Shown one piece after another: positions 39,630 through 47,388 of a stretch of 47,929 nt of DNA. How positions within the stretch are numbered: position 1 is the stretch's first letter; each line of letters opens with the position of its first letter. The notes under the pieces were generated by a model. That model was given only the letters and a program-made list of their open reading frames with translations, searched no databases and was not told the DNA's origin. The translations under genes were made by a program, and so were the position numbers. This DNA is from Prevotella sp. (GTDB taxonomy: Bacteria > Bacteroidota > Bacteroidia > Bacteroidales > Bacteroidaceae): NCBI GenBank assembly GCA_017474845.1, contig JAFVGS010000039.1, positions 1 through 47,929 on the forward strand. The letters are read 5' to 3'.

Positions 39630-42096
39630 TGTTTTCCGTTCTTGCGATGATCTCGTTCTGCAACTGCTCCGTCATATCGTTGAAGTAGTCGGAGTAGCCT
39701 GCCACACGCACCAGCAGGTCGCGGTATTCCTCGGGATGCACCTGTGCGTCGTGGAGCGTGGCGGTGTCGATGATGTTGAACTGGATATGATGGCCGCCCA
39801 TCTTGAAGTAGCTGCGAATCAGTGAGGCCAGTTTCTTCTGATCCTCCTCCCGTTTCAGCAGATTAGGGACGAAACGCACGTTCAACAGCGTACCGCCGCT
39901 CTTGGTCTGATCCAGTTTGCCAAGACTCTTGATGACGGCAGTAGGGCCGTGGGTATCCGATCCATGGGCAGGCGACGTACCGTCACTGATGGCGAAGTGG
40001 GCAAAACGCCCATTGGGGGTAGCCCCACACACCTGGCCGAAATAATTGTGGCAGGTCGTAGAGAGCATGTTCAGCTGCGTCTTGCCGCCACGGGTGTTGG
40101 GACGGCCTTCGATGGCCTTCACCAGATCGTCGTACACTCGCACGGCAATGCTGTCGGCATATTCGTCGTCGTTGCCGAAGAATGGCGTGTGGTTGCGGAT
40201 ATACTGGCGCATGATTTCCCCTCCTGAGTAGGAGGGGCTAGGGGTGGTCTGATCCGCCTCCCGTCCTGCGGTGGTACTTCCCCAGTTCGTAGCACAAGCC
40301 TCAAGGATCTGGTCCATCGTATAGCGCTTGTCCTCAAACACGTGCTTCTTCAAGGCCGCGAGACTGTCGGTGATGGTGCCGAGACCCGTACACTGGATAT
40401 AGGTGGTGTTATATCGTGCTCCGCCGCTATAATAGTCCCTACCCTTCTCGATGCAGTCGTCGATATAGAGACTCAGGAAGGTGGCAGGAGCGTAGAGCGA
40501 GAACATCCGCTCGATATAGTTGTTCACGGAGAGCTTCAAATTGACGAAGTACACCATCTGCCGATGCCAGGCGTCGTAAAGTTCCTCATACGTCTTGAAC
40601 CCTCGCGGATCCCCCGTCTCGATGCCTATCTTCTTCCCCGTCTCGGGGTCGACGCCATTGTTCAGCGTGATTTCCAATATCTTCGGCGTGTTCAGATAGC
40701 CCGTCAACAGGTAGGCCTCCTTGCCGAAGGCTCCCACCTCGATACAGCCTGAGCAACCACCCTCACGGGCATCCTCCAATGACTTGCCGGCTCGCACCAT
40801 CTCCTTCACATAGGTGTCGGGATTGAAGATAGAAGGATAGCCGTGCCCCTGACGGATCACCTTGATGCCTTCCAACAGGAACTCGTCGGGGGTGTTCTCT
40901 GCGATATGTATCGAGAGACCCGGCTGCAACTCATGCAGCTCCTCCTGGATTTCGAGAATGATATACGACAGCTCGTTGGCGGCACTCTTGCCGTTGCGGT
41001 CCACACCGCCGATATTGATATTGGTGAAGTCGTTATACGTGCCGCTTTCGAGGGCCGTCACGCCTACCTTCGGGGGTGCAGGCTGGTTGTTGAACTTGAT
41101 CCACAGGCACGAGAGGAGTTCCTTGGCCTGCTCGCGTGTCAGCGTCCCTTCCTCGATGCCTTTCTGATAGAAGGGCCACAGGTGCTGGTCGATATGTCCG
41201 GGATTCATCGAGTCCCAGCCGTTGAGCTCCGTCACCGTACCGAGATGCACGAACCAGTACATCTGTATCGCCTCCCACAGATCCCTGGGGGCATGGGCAG
41301 GCACCCACCGGCACACTTCGGCAATCTTCTCCAACTCCCGTATGCGCCGCTCGTCGGCCTCCGTCTTTACCTTTTTATCTTTTAACCTTTTTACCTTTTC
41401 CTCTGCGAGCTCTGCATGCCGTTCTGCAAACAGGATGGCCGCATCGCAGGAGATGGCCATCGCCTCCAGCTCCTGCTGCTTATCCGTAGCCTCGGGGTCG
41501 TAGATATAGTCGAGTTCCGCTATCTTCTTCTCAATACGGGCCTTCACGTCCAAAAGCCCCTCATGGTACATCTTGCCATCCATGGCCGTATGTCCTGCGG
41601 CACGCTGCTCCATAAACTCGGTGAACACGCCTGCATGATAGGCCTCTTCCCACGCCTTTGACACATGATTAAAGATGCGCTCCCGCTGGGTCTTGCCCTT
41701 CCAGTAGGGGATCACCTCACGCTCGTAGGTGTCGATATCGGCTTGCGAGATATGATAGCTTTGCAGCTCACGGGTATCGAGGGTGTGGAGATCTTCCACA
41801 GAGTGACAGGTCAGTTCGGGGAATGTCGGCACCGCCTTGGGCACAGGCCCGCGCTCAGCCACAATCAGCTCGTCATCGCCGATATAGAGTGTCTTCTTCT
41901 TGCAGATCTCATAGAAGTTCCTGGCCCGTAGCACTGCCGTGGGCATCGTACCGTAGTTCTGCTTATAAAACGCCGTCTCTATCAGGGCACGCTCTATCGA
42001 CAGCGTCGTCGGCGTGTCCATATTCTGCTGTCTCAGCCTTCTGATGCGGTCGTTCATGCCGCCCAGGTTCTCCGGATGTTTAATCGTATATGCCAT
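39619..42096 (-). CDS. Glycyl radical enzyme, probable trans-4-hydroxy-L-proline dehydratase
   Basis: An 825-residue PFL2-type glycyl radical enzyme. The radical site is RVAGYSDYF (Gly800), and the active-site loop is GCSGCIEVGAFGKEAYLLTGY (Cys451, Glu453, and Tyr467, 16 residues after the cysteine). That tyrosine spacing and the AFGKEAY run agree with what I recall of HypD (Cys434, Glu436, Tyr450), which dehydrates hydroxyproline to pyrroline-5-carboxylate. Lack of GCVEP argues against choline lyase or glycerol dehydratase. The ATG at 42096 is preferred to a TTG three codons earlier. In-frame inserts are a heptamer stretch (VKRLKDKKVK) and a dispersed element (about 614-628, before HTPFFGNDDEYAD). 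The activase follows with overlap. Confidence 0.72.
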   Translation of the reverse strand: MAYTIKHPENLGGMNDRIRRLRQQNMDTPTTLSIERALIETAFYKQNYGTMPTAVLRARNFYEICKKKTLYIGDDELIVAERGPVPKAVPTFPELTCHSVEDLHTLDTRELQSYHISQADIDTYEREVIPYWKGKTQRERIFNHVSKAWEEAYHAGVFTEFMEQRAAGHTAMDGKMYHEGLLDVKARIEKKIAELDYIYDPEATDKQQELEAMAISCDAAILFAERHAELAEEKVKRLKDKKVKTEADERRIRELEKIAEVCRWVPAHAPRDLWEAIQMYWFVHLGTVTELNGWDSMNPGHIDQHLWPFYQKGIEEGTLTREQAKELLSCLWIKFNNQPAPPKVGVTALESGTYNDFTNINIGGVDRNGKSAANELSYIILEIQEELHELQPGLSIHIAENTPDEFLLEGIKVIRQGHGYPSIFNPDTYVKEMVRAGKSLEDAREGGCSGCIEVGAFGKEAYLLTGYLNTPKILEITLNNGVDPETGKKIGIETGDPRGFKTYEELYDAWHRQMVYFVNLKLSVNNYIERMFSLYAPATFLSLYIDDCIEKGRDYYSGGARYNTTYIQCTGLGTITDSLAALKKHVFEDKRYTMDQILEACATNWGSTTAGREADQTTPSPSYSGGEIMRQYIRNHTPFFGNDDEYADSIAVRVYDDLVKAIEGRPNTRGGKTQLNMLSTTCHNYFGQVCGATPNGRFAHFAISDGTSPAHGSDTHGPTAVIKSLGKLDQTKSGGTLLNVRFVPNLLKREEDQKKLASLIRSYFKMGGHHIQFNIIDTATLHDAQVHPEEYRDLLVRVAGYSDYFNDMTEQLQNEIIARTENSEY
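40215..40259. repeat. In-frame dispersed element (SPSYSGGE type), copy 2
   Basis: The stretch with core CCCCTCCTGAGTAGGAGGGG can form a hairpin and continues into GGTGGTCTGATCCGCC. It is read in the glycyl radical enzyme as ADQTTPSPSYSGGE. It is related to 38333-38370; its end is identical over 20 bases to 29953-29972. Confidence 0.78.
41365..41400 (-). repeat. 7-8-base tract (CTTTTTACC family) in the glycyl radical enzyme
   Basis: Units such as CTTTACC, TTTTTAT, CTTTTAA and CTTTTTACC encode the lysine-rich KVKRLKDKKVK on the minus strand. This is the same sequence family that gives a Leu/Phe signal-peptide core at 9732-9762 when read from the other strand. Confidence 0.65.
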
Positions 42097-42100
42097 ATTG

Positions 42101-42170
42101 TTCAATCTTCAATGTTCAACGTTCAATGTTCAATCTTCAATGTTCAATGTTCAACGTTCAACGTTCAATG
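42101..42170. repeat. Ten-unit heptamer tract (TTCAATG family)
   Basis: Ten units with no slip: TTCAATC, TTCAATG, TTCAACG and variants. It contains the stop codon of the M24 peptidase (in the last unit) and fills the spacer up to five bases before the glycyl radical enzyme start at 42096. It is the longest tract in the window. Confidence 0.92.
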
Positions 42171-43574
42171 TCTCTTCGCCTCATACACTTCTTCGATCGT
42201 CATCGGTTTCTTAATGGTGCCGAGAAGTCGTGCCCCGCTGTCTGTCATCACATAGTTAAGCTCATTGCGCAGACCCGTAAAGTCGCGCCAGGGCCCCAGC
42301 TTGTCGTAGCAGATAAAGTCGCGGAACTGTCCCTCGGCCTCCCATTTGTCCATCAGTTCAGGGATGAAATAGATACCTGGCTCGACGGTGAATACGAAGC
42401 CTTTTTCCAACGGACGTGCCAGACGCAGCGACTTGAATCCGAACTGTGTCGATTTCACCTGCCCCTCGGCATAACCTACATACTGCTCGCCAAGATTCTC
42501 CATATTATGGACATCCAGACCCACCATATGTCCCAGTCCGCAAGGGAAGAACAGGGCGTATGCACCGCTTTCGGCGGCCTCGGCGGGATCCCCCTTCATC
42601 AGGCCCAGCTCCTTCATGCCCCGGGCTATCTCCGTGGCGGCGGCGATGTGGGCCTCACGGAAGGGAGTACCCAGGTGCAATTGATCCACTGCGGCCTTGA
42701 AACTGCGCAGATGGATGTTATAGACTTCCACCTGACGATCGGTGAACCGCTCACCCACAGGCATCGATGACGACAGGTCGCCAGCATAGTGGTTCTTCGT
42801 TTCTGCACCAGCATCGAGCAGGAAGATGTCACCCTCTTTCAGGTCATGGATAAACCCGTGGTTGTGGAGCACCTGTCCCTGTACGGTGGCGATGGTGGGG
42901 AATGCCAGGGCGTTGCCGTGGCGGCAGGCCACCTCCTCGACGGCCGCAGCCACCTCGCTCTCATGGATGCCAGGTCGCACCGTGCGATAGGCAGCGAGGT
43001 GCATCTCCGTGCTCAGGTCGACGCTCTCCTCTATCAGTCGTATCTCCTCCTCGTCCTTATAGTTGCGCTGCTTCACGATGGCCTTGATGAATTCCACAGA
43101 GGCTTTTGCTGTCTGGGCGGCAGGCTCCACACCCAGCAGTTCCCATAGCCATACCCGATGGTCTCCGCGATAGGGAGGCAGGAAGTGAATGGAGTTACGA
43201 TTTACAGATTTACGATTTACAGATTTACGATTTACGATTTTGGCCAGTTCACTCATGGGACGGACATCGGTGATGCCTACTGGCTCGCACCATTCTTTGA
43301 GCGAAGGCATAGCCCCCGTCCACACGATATCGTCAATCGTCAGGTCATTGCCAAAGACGATTTCACGGTCTTCATCGATATCGATAATCGCAGCAATGCC
43401 CGGAAAGTCGAGTCCGAAGAAATACAGCATCGTGGAGTCCTGACGGAACCGGTAGGTATTGTCGGCATAGTTCATACCCACCTCGTCATTGCCCAAGAAG
43501 AGCAACAGTCCGCTGCCCACGTCCTTCTTCAACTGCGCCCTGCGCCGTATATATGTTTCCTTACAGATTTTCAT
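42165..43574 (-). CDS. Xaa-Pro peptidase, M24 family
   Basis: A 469-residue cytoplasmic metallopeptidase of the aminopeptidase P/prolidase type, which splits the bond before proline (or hydroxyproline). An N-terminal creatinase-like domain is followed by the pita-bread domain. Its two-metal ligands are in LLDAGAETKNHYAGDLS (two Asp), FPCGLGHMVGLDVH (His), FTVEPGIYF (Glu) and GLRNELNYVMT (Glu). The ATG at 43574 is preferred to a TTG at 43580. It has no signal peptide. A heptamer tract is read in frame as IVNRKSVNRKSVNRNS in the linker between domains, and another tract supplies the stop. Its place before a probable hydroxyproline dehydratase suggests it feeds that enzyme. Confidence 0.92.
   Translation of the reverse strand: MKICKETYIRRRAQLKKDVGSGLLLFLGNDEVGMNYADNTYRFRQDSTMLYFFGLDFPGIAAIIDIDEDREIVFGNDLTIDDIVWTGAMPSLKEWCEPVGITDVRPMSELAKIVNRKSVNRKSVNRNSIHFLPPYRGDHRVWLWELLGVEPAAQTAKASVEFIKAIVKQRNYKDEEEIRLIEESVDLSTEMHLAAYRTVRPGIHESEVAAAVEEVACRHGNALAFPTIATVQGQVLHNHGFIHDLKEGDIFLLDAGAETKNHYAGDLSSSMPVGERFTDRQVEVYNIHLRSFKAAVDQLHLGTPFREAHIAAATEIARGMKELGLMKGDPAEAAESGAYALFFPCGLGHMVGLDVHNMENLGEQYVGYAEGQVKSTQFGFKSLRLARPLEKGFVFTVEPGIYFIPELMDKWEAEGQFRDFICYDKLGPWRDFTGLRNELNYVMTDSGARLLGTIKKPMTIEEVYEAKRH
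43194..43238 (-). repeat. Heptamer tract (AAATCGT family) in the M24 peptidase
   Basis: About six units of the ATTTACG/ATTTACA type on the plus strand. Read on the minus strand they give VNRKS repeats. Same family as 24336-24356. Confidence 0.85.
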
Positions 43575-43576
43575 TC

Positions 43577-44419
43577 TCAATATCTACTTATCTCGTTTAT
43601 TTTCTTGTGTTTGCTGATGTGCAGCGAGGTATTGGGGAAGAACTCTGCCAGCAGGTCGTAGAGGTCGGGATCGAAGTCCTTCAACTCTTCGCGAGTGTTG
43701 CACCAGTTGTGCTTCCCGTCCGTATGATCCATCTCGGCATTCACGTTGAACCAGTCCTGCACGGCTTCGGCGAAATACTCCTCCTTGTCCGTGATACGGT
43801 AGGTATTGTCAAGAATACCCTTTGCCTTCGCGTTCTCGTAGCATTGTTTCAGGCGATTGTCAAAATCAGGTACGGCGAGTGCCAGTCCGATAAGATGGAT
43901 AGAGTGTGCAAACTCGTGGATAAGGATATCCTCCGCATGATACTTATCGATCTGATAGGCGAGCACATTCTCTTCTGCACAACTCGTCAACGGCAGTTCG
44001 AGGTCACCGCCTAAGCCACGTGCCCTCAAATCCCAATTCAGGGCCGTATCGTTCACCAGATGATGGTGTTCGGGGATATCAGTGGTTCCCTCGTAGCGGG
44101 CCATGATGGCCACCCGCGTGCCATTGCTCACCATCGAGTCGAGCACCGCTTTGGGCAGCATCGAGGTCATGGCATACAGCGTGCGGTGGGCAGCCACGAA
44201 GGCAGAGTCCGGCACACGCCAGGAGGAGATGAGCGGCAGTCCGTTCACGTCAGTGTATTTCTTGTAGAAGGGGTCGAGGTTCAGGGAGTCCGGCGGGGTC
44301 GTCACCACACACGCTGGGATCTCCAACGTCTCCGTCTCCACGGCCACCTCCTGTTGCTGCCGTTGCTGACAGCCAGCCAACAGCAGGGTTGTAATACTCA
44401 AAAATAAAAGCTTCTTCAT
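43577..44419 (-). CDS. Zinc metallopeptidase lipoprotein
   Basis: A 280-residue lipoprotein with signal peptide and lipobox LLLAGC (cysteine near residue 17). The zinc motif is ILIHEFAHSIHLIG (HEFAH), followed about 50 residues later by EEYFAEAVQDWFNV, whose glutamate is a likely third ligand. This layout resembles gluzincin-type proteases, including lethal-factor-like domains, but I cannot name the family. It is the first gene of the six-gene unit and ends two bases before the M24 start codon, so it probably cuts peptides or proteins at the cell surface or in the periplasm. Its promoter carries the shared operator described at 44442-44509. Confidence 0.75.
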   Translation of the reverse strand: MKKLLFLSITTLLLAGCQQRQQQEVAVETETLEIPACVVTTPPDSLNLDPFYKKYTDVNGLPLISSWRVPDSAFVAAHRTLYAMTSMLPKAVLDSMVSNGTRVAIMARYEGTTDIPEHHHLVNDTALNWDLRARGLGGDLELPLTSCAEENVLAYQIDKYHAEDILIHEFAHSIHLIGLALAVPDFDNRLKQCYENAKAKGILDNTYRITDKEEYFAEAVQDWFNVNAEMDHTDGKHNWCNTREELKDFDPDLYDLLAEFFPNTSLHISKHKKINEISRY

Positions 44420-44441
44420 CGTTTCGTTAATTGTTTGGCTG

Positions 44442-44509
44442 CAAAGTTACGAATTTTTTCTTCATATCCACTGACACAATCGTCCAAAATGATGCAACTA
44501 TCGTCTAAA
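44442..44509 (-). promoter_or_regulatory. Operon promoter with two direct operator half-sites
   Basis: The minus-strand -7 box TAACTTTG is at 44442-44449. Beginning 20 bases upstream is a 28-base block (44470-44497) identical to 47416-47443. Within and beside it, read on the minus strand, are TTTAGACGAT (44500-44509) and TTTGGACGAT (44479-44488), direct repeats exactly 21 bp apart. There is no TTTG -33 element at the usual place, which fits a promoter needing an activator such as the HTCS. Confidence 0.7.
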
Positions 44510-44545
44510 CCACCGGAAAATAGCACGTATTTCATTTTTTTGTTG

Positions 44546-44553
44546 TATCTTTG
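44546..44553 (+). promoter_or_regulatory. -7 box of the DUF2461 gene
   Basis: A perfect TATCTTTG lies 22 bases before the start codon, pointing away from the operon promoter on the other strand. Confidence 0.6.
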
Positions 44554-44575
44554 CAACCACTAATAGAGGTTTATT

Positions 44576-45301
44576 ATGGATGCAAAACGAATTTTGAAGT
44601 ACCTGCGCCAGTTGGCGAAGAATAACAACCGCACGTGGTTCCAGGAACATCGACAAGAGTATGATGCCATTCGGGCAGACTTTGAGCAAGGTGTAGAGCA
44701 GGCTATTCGCCGCATCATCACCTTCGACCCGTCGGTCAGTCACCTGACGGTGAAAGACTGCACGTATCGGTTCTATCGCGACACGCGGTTCTCGAACGAC
44801 AAGTCGCCCTATAAAAACCACCTCGGTGCCTATATCGCGGCACATGGCAAGAAGGCACTGCATGGTGGCTATTACCTGCACCTGGAACCAGGTCACTGCA
44901 TGGTGGCCTGTGGCAACTACTGGTTGCCCACAAATATCCTGACCTCATGTCGCAACGAGATGATGGGCAATACCGAAGAGTGGCTGCGCTGCGTCCGTAG
45001 TCCTGAGTTCCTGAAATACTTTGGCAATCCCGCCCCCACCAGTTTCCCGTCGCCCACCGATGTCTCGAGCTGGGACCAGCCGCAGGGGTTCGGACTTGAA
45101 CGCCTGAAGACTTGTCCGTCTGGGTTTCCACGCGACTGGGAGTATGTGGAGTATTTGCGTATGAAGGACTACTGCTGTTGGCATCAGGTGCCTGATGACT
45201 TCTATCAGGGTGATGCCTGGCTCGACGCCATCGTCCCCATGTTCCGTGCCGCTAAACCCATGATGGACATGATGAACAATGTTATCGATGACTACGAGTA
45301 A
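44576..45301 (+). CDS. DUF2461 family protein
   Basis: A 241-residue cytoplasmic protein without signal peptide. It is a clear DUF2461 member: LKYLRQLAKNNNRTWFQEHRQEYDAIRADFE, then YRFYRDTRFSNDKSPYKNHLGAYIA (about 62-86), GGYYLHLEPGHCMVACGNYWLPT and a C-terminal LEYLRxKD-like VEYLRMKDYCCWHQVPD. The family is widespread and of unknown function. It is a single gene on the plus strand between two minus-strand units and shows no sign of belonging to either. The 123 bases after its stop hold no intact gene but include coding remnants on the minus strand. Confidence 0.88.
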   Translation: MDAKRILKYLRQLAKNNNRTWFQEHRQEYDAIRADFEQGVEQAIRRIITFDPSVSHLTVKDCTYRFYRDTRFSNDKSPYKNHLGAYIAAHGKKALHGGYYLHLEPGHCMVACGNYWLPTNILTSCRNEMMGNTEEWLRCVRSPEFLKYFGNPAPTSFPSPTDVSSWDQPQGFGLERLKTCPSGFPRDWEYVEYLRMKDYCCWHQVPDDFYQGDAWLDAIVPMFRAAKPMMDMMNNVIDDYE

Positions 45302-45424
45302 CCTGCTGACGCACAATGGGGCAGGAATGACTAAAAAAGAACGTTTTTAGCTTGCAAGTGAGCACGTCACCAGGGTTCACGGCATTGGTCTCTGCCTCGG
45401 GATCGGAGGGCAGGCGGCCGATGT

Positions 45425-45950
45425 TCAAAAAGATGCCATAAAAGAATAAGGAAACTCCTTTAAATCTGTCCTCGGCTCTGGATTTTCTTCCGAAGGCAAT
45501 GGTATCTGATCGTGCAATACTGGTGCTCCCATCACGATGAGGTACAGATGTATAAGCGTCTTGTCGTTAGGAACAGTAAAACTCGTGGCGTTGATATCAC
45601 CATAGATCTCCTCGTCCTCTGTGGTGATGCCTACGAAACCATATCTCAGTTGGTTCCCATTGATCTGAAGACTGAAGCTCCGTGCATTCAAATCCACCTT
45701 GTCATCGAGCTTGATGGCGTTGAAACCATATTCCTCAGGATAGTCCTTAGGACGCAACAGCCCATCCTTTTGCGTCGTCACCTCTGTATCGAAGGTGCAG
45801 GCATATTTTCTGGTTTCCTTCCTGGCATGCTTGAAGTCGAAGTTCACCAAATGCTGATAGCCTCGGAACATCTCGTCGCAGAACTGCTGCTGATTCAGCC
45901 GACACCCCGCAAAGGGCACCTATCACGCAAATTATCAACAGCTTTTTCAT
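45425..45950 (-). pseudogene. Broken paralogue of the DUF6055-type protease domain
   Basis: A start at 45950 gives a sound signal peptide (MKKLLIICVIGALCGVSAES). The following sequence is in another frame and reads LNQQQFCDEMFRGYQHLVNF onward, nearly identical to residues 276-430 of the protease-GH43 protein (DNA near-identity between 45830-45898 and 37790-37858, stopping exactly at the codons for LN). The zinc-site half is missing and the end is cut (FPYSFMASF). Downstream at about 45345-45420 another frame reads GIFLNIGRLPSDPEAETNAV, a further remnant. I infer an internal deletion in a second DUF6055-type gene that once followed the CotH gene. Confidence 0.75.
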
Positions 45951-45985
45951 ATCATCTATAAACTCAAAAACTTTCAACTCAAAAA

Positions 45986-47362
45986 CTAAATCGGATAATT
46001 CCCAACGATATTGTCCATAAATACAGCCCGTGCGTTGAGCCATTTCTCCATACGATTGATCTCTGTCTTGTATTGCTTGTCGATGGGCCACCGCTTGGCA
46101 TCGCGCTCCATCGCCTCGGCGGCAGCATCGGCATAGCGCTTGGCCTCTGGCCAGAACTCCGCCGTGACCCTCGGACGTATCTGCTTCCACCGTGCCTTCA
46201 CCTCACTGACAAACGTCTTGTCCTTCCACATGTCCGTAAAGAAACTCGGCACATAGTCGTAATTGCTGATATGTCGGGCTGGGTCTGTGCCGAGCACCGT
46301 CTCGCGATAGTCCGCGAAATAGCCGTGGCCGTCGTACATGTGTCCCCAGTCAAAGTCGAAGCCCGCATCGAAGTCCCACAGCGGGCCGAACGTCCAGAGG
46401 GCATCGTCGCCGCTGTCCTTATGGATAAAGATGCTGCGGGGTGCGGCCACCTCCACATTATATATATACTCCTGTATCAGCAGGTAGTCGATCATCACAG
46501 GCACGTTGCAGACCTGCTTCAACGCCTCGTAGTCGTGGCTGAGGATGATATTCTCCAGATCGCCCAATGCCTTCTTGGCATCGCCGATAAGAGACTTTTC
46601 ACTTTTCACTTCTATCTTTTCACTTATTTCAGGGCTCTTCACACATACCGGCATGCGATATACCTGCGACCAGAAGTTATCGTCGGCTCCTGGTGAGAGT
46701 TCCGGTCCATCATCAGAGTCGAACGACAGCAGCCAGCCCGCCTTCTTGTCGATGTTTACGCGGTTCTTGCCCTGCTCCACCTGTTCCGTCAACTGATATA
46801 GCCCCATATAGTCTCCATTGAGCGTCAGTTCTATCCAGCGTGTGTGGTTTGGGTAGGGAATGCCCAGCCTGTCGCCCATCTCGAAGACCAGCGTGTTCAT
46901 CAGTTTCGTCGGATCGCGGAAGTTGGCCAGCAGCACCCAGTCCTTTTCCTCGCAGAGGCCTAATATGGAGGCCTTCTCGTCGAGTTTGATGCGGTAGGGC
47001 TTCTTGTCGTACCACTCCCAGGTGGAGTTCCCACGGCCACGAATCCGGCCACGCCCCTCATAGTTCCACACCGCCGTATCTGATTCTATCTTAATGGTAC
47101 AGGCGCGATAGTCCTTCTTGTCCTTCGAGTCCACAGCCTGTCCACCATCTGTCGTGATGGTCATCTTCGCCACACGATACTTCGCCGCAAACTTCACAGT
47201 CTCGGGCTCCGTCTTCGCGGTATCCGTCTTCGCAGAGTCTGTCTTGGTGCCATCGGCAGTTGCTGGTGCTGGCGGCACTAGCGAAGGTTCAAGTCCGTCA
47301 TCACTCGACGAACAAGCCACCATCAGCAAGGCCATAAGTCCAAAAAGGATGATCTTCTTCAT
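45986..47362 (-). CDS. CotH-family lipoprotein
   Basis: A 458-residue lipoprotein (lipobox LLMVAC, cysteine near residue 17) with a low-complexity TKTDSAKTDTAKTEPE linker and a CotH kinase-like domain. Family marks are RGRGNSTWEWYDKKPYRIKLDEKASILGL, WVLLANFRDPTKLMNTLVFEMG, GLYQLTEQVEQGKNRVNI and TFGPLWDFDAGFDFDW. CotH proteins phosphorylate other proteins in spore formers; in Bacteroidota they are secreted and often near glycan or protein utilisation genes, with unproved activity. The start at 47362 is chosen for the signal peptide and because the longer frame runs over the promoter. A heptamer tract encodes SEKIEVKSEKS in frame. Its promoter shares the operator of the hydroxyproline-type operon, so the two should be co-regulated. 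Confidence 0.88.
   Translation of the reverse strand: MKKIILFGLMALLMVACSSSDDGLEPSLVPPAPATADGTKTDSAKTDTAKTEPETVKFAAKYRVAKMTITTDGGQAVDSKDKKDYRACTIKIESDTAVWNYEGRGRIRGRGNSTWEWYDKKPYRIKLDEKASILGLCEEKDWVLLANFRDPTKLMNTLVFEMGDRLGIPYPNHTRWIELTLNGDYMGLYQLTEQVEQGKNRVNIDKKAGWLLSFDSDDGPELSPGADDNFWSQVYRMPVCVKSPEISEKIEVKSEKSLIGDAKKALGDLENIILSHDYEALKQVCNVPVMIDYLLIQEYIYNVEVAAPRSIFIHKDSGDDALWTFGPLWDFDAGFDFDWGHMYDGHGYFADYRETVLGTDPARHISNYDYVPSFFTDMWKDKTFVSEVKARWKQIRPRVTAEFWPEAKRYADAAAEAMERDAKRWPIDKQYKTEINRMEKWLNARAVFMDNIVGNYPI
46595..46629 (-). repeat. Five-unit heptamer tract (CTTTTCA family) in the CotH gene
   Basis: Units CTTTTCA, CTTTTCA, CTTCTAT, CTTTTCA and CTTATTT are read in frame as a hydrophilic loop of EKIEVKSEK type. 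Confidence 0.8.
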
Positions 47363-47388
47363 TTTTGTTGTTAGTTGATTTTCTGCTG

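Noticed and set aside
42097-42105. TTG start for the glycyl radical enzyme
   Set aside because: An ATG three codons later gives a normal N-terminus; the extra residues derive from the edge of the heptamer tract.
42101-42170. Possible CRISPR array
   Set aside because: The repeat unit is 7 bases with no spacers; it is a simple tandem tract and no cas genes are present.
45747-46190. Minus-strand frame of 147 codons at the CotH end
   Set aside because: The first 80 codons are a shadow of CotH. Only the signal peptide beginning at 45950 is meaningful, and it is reported with the pseudogene.
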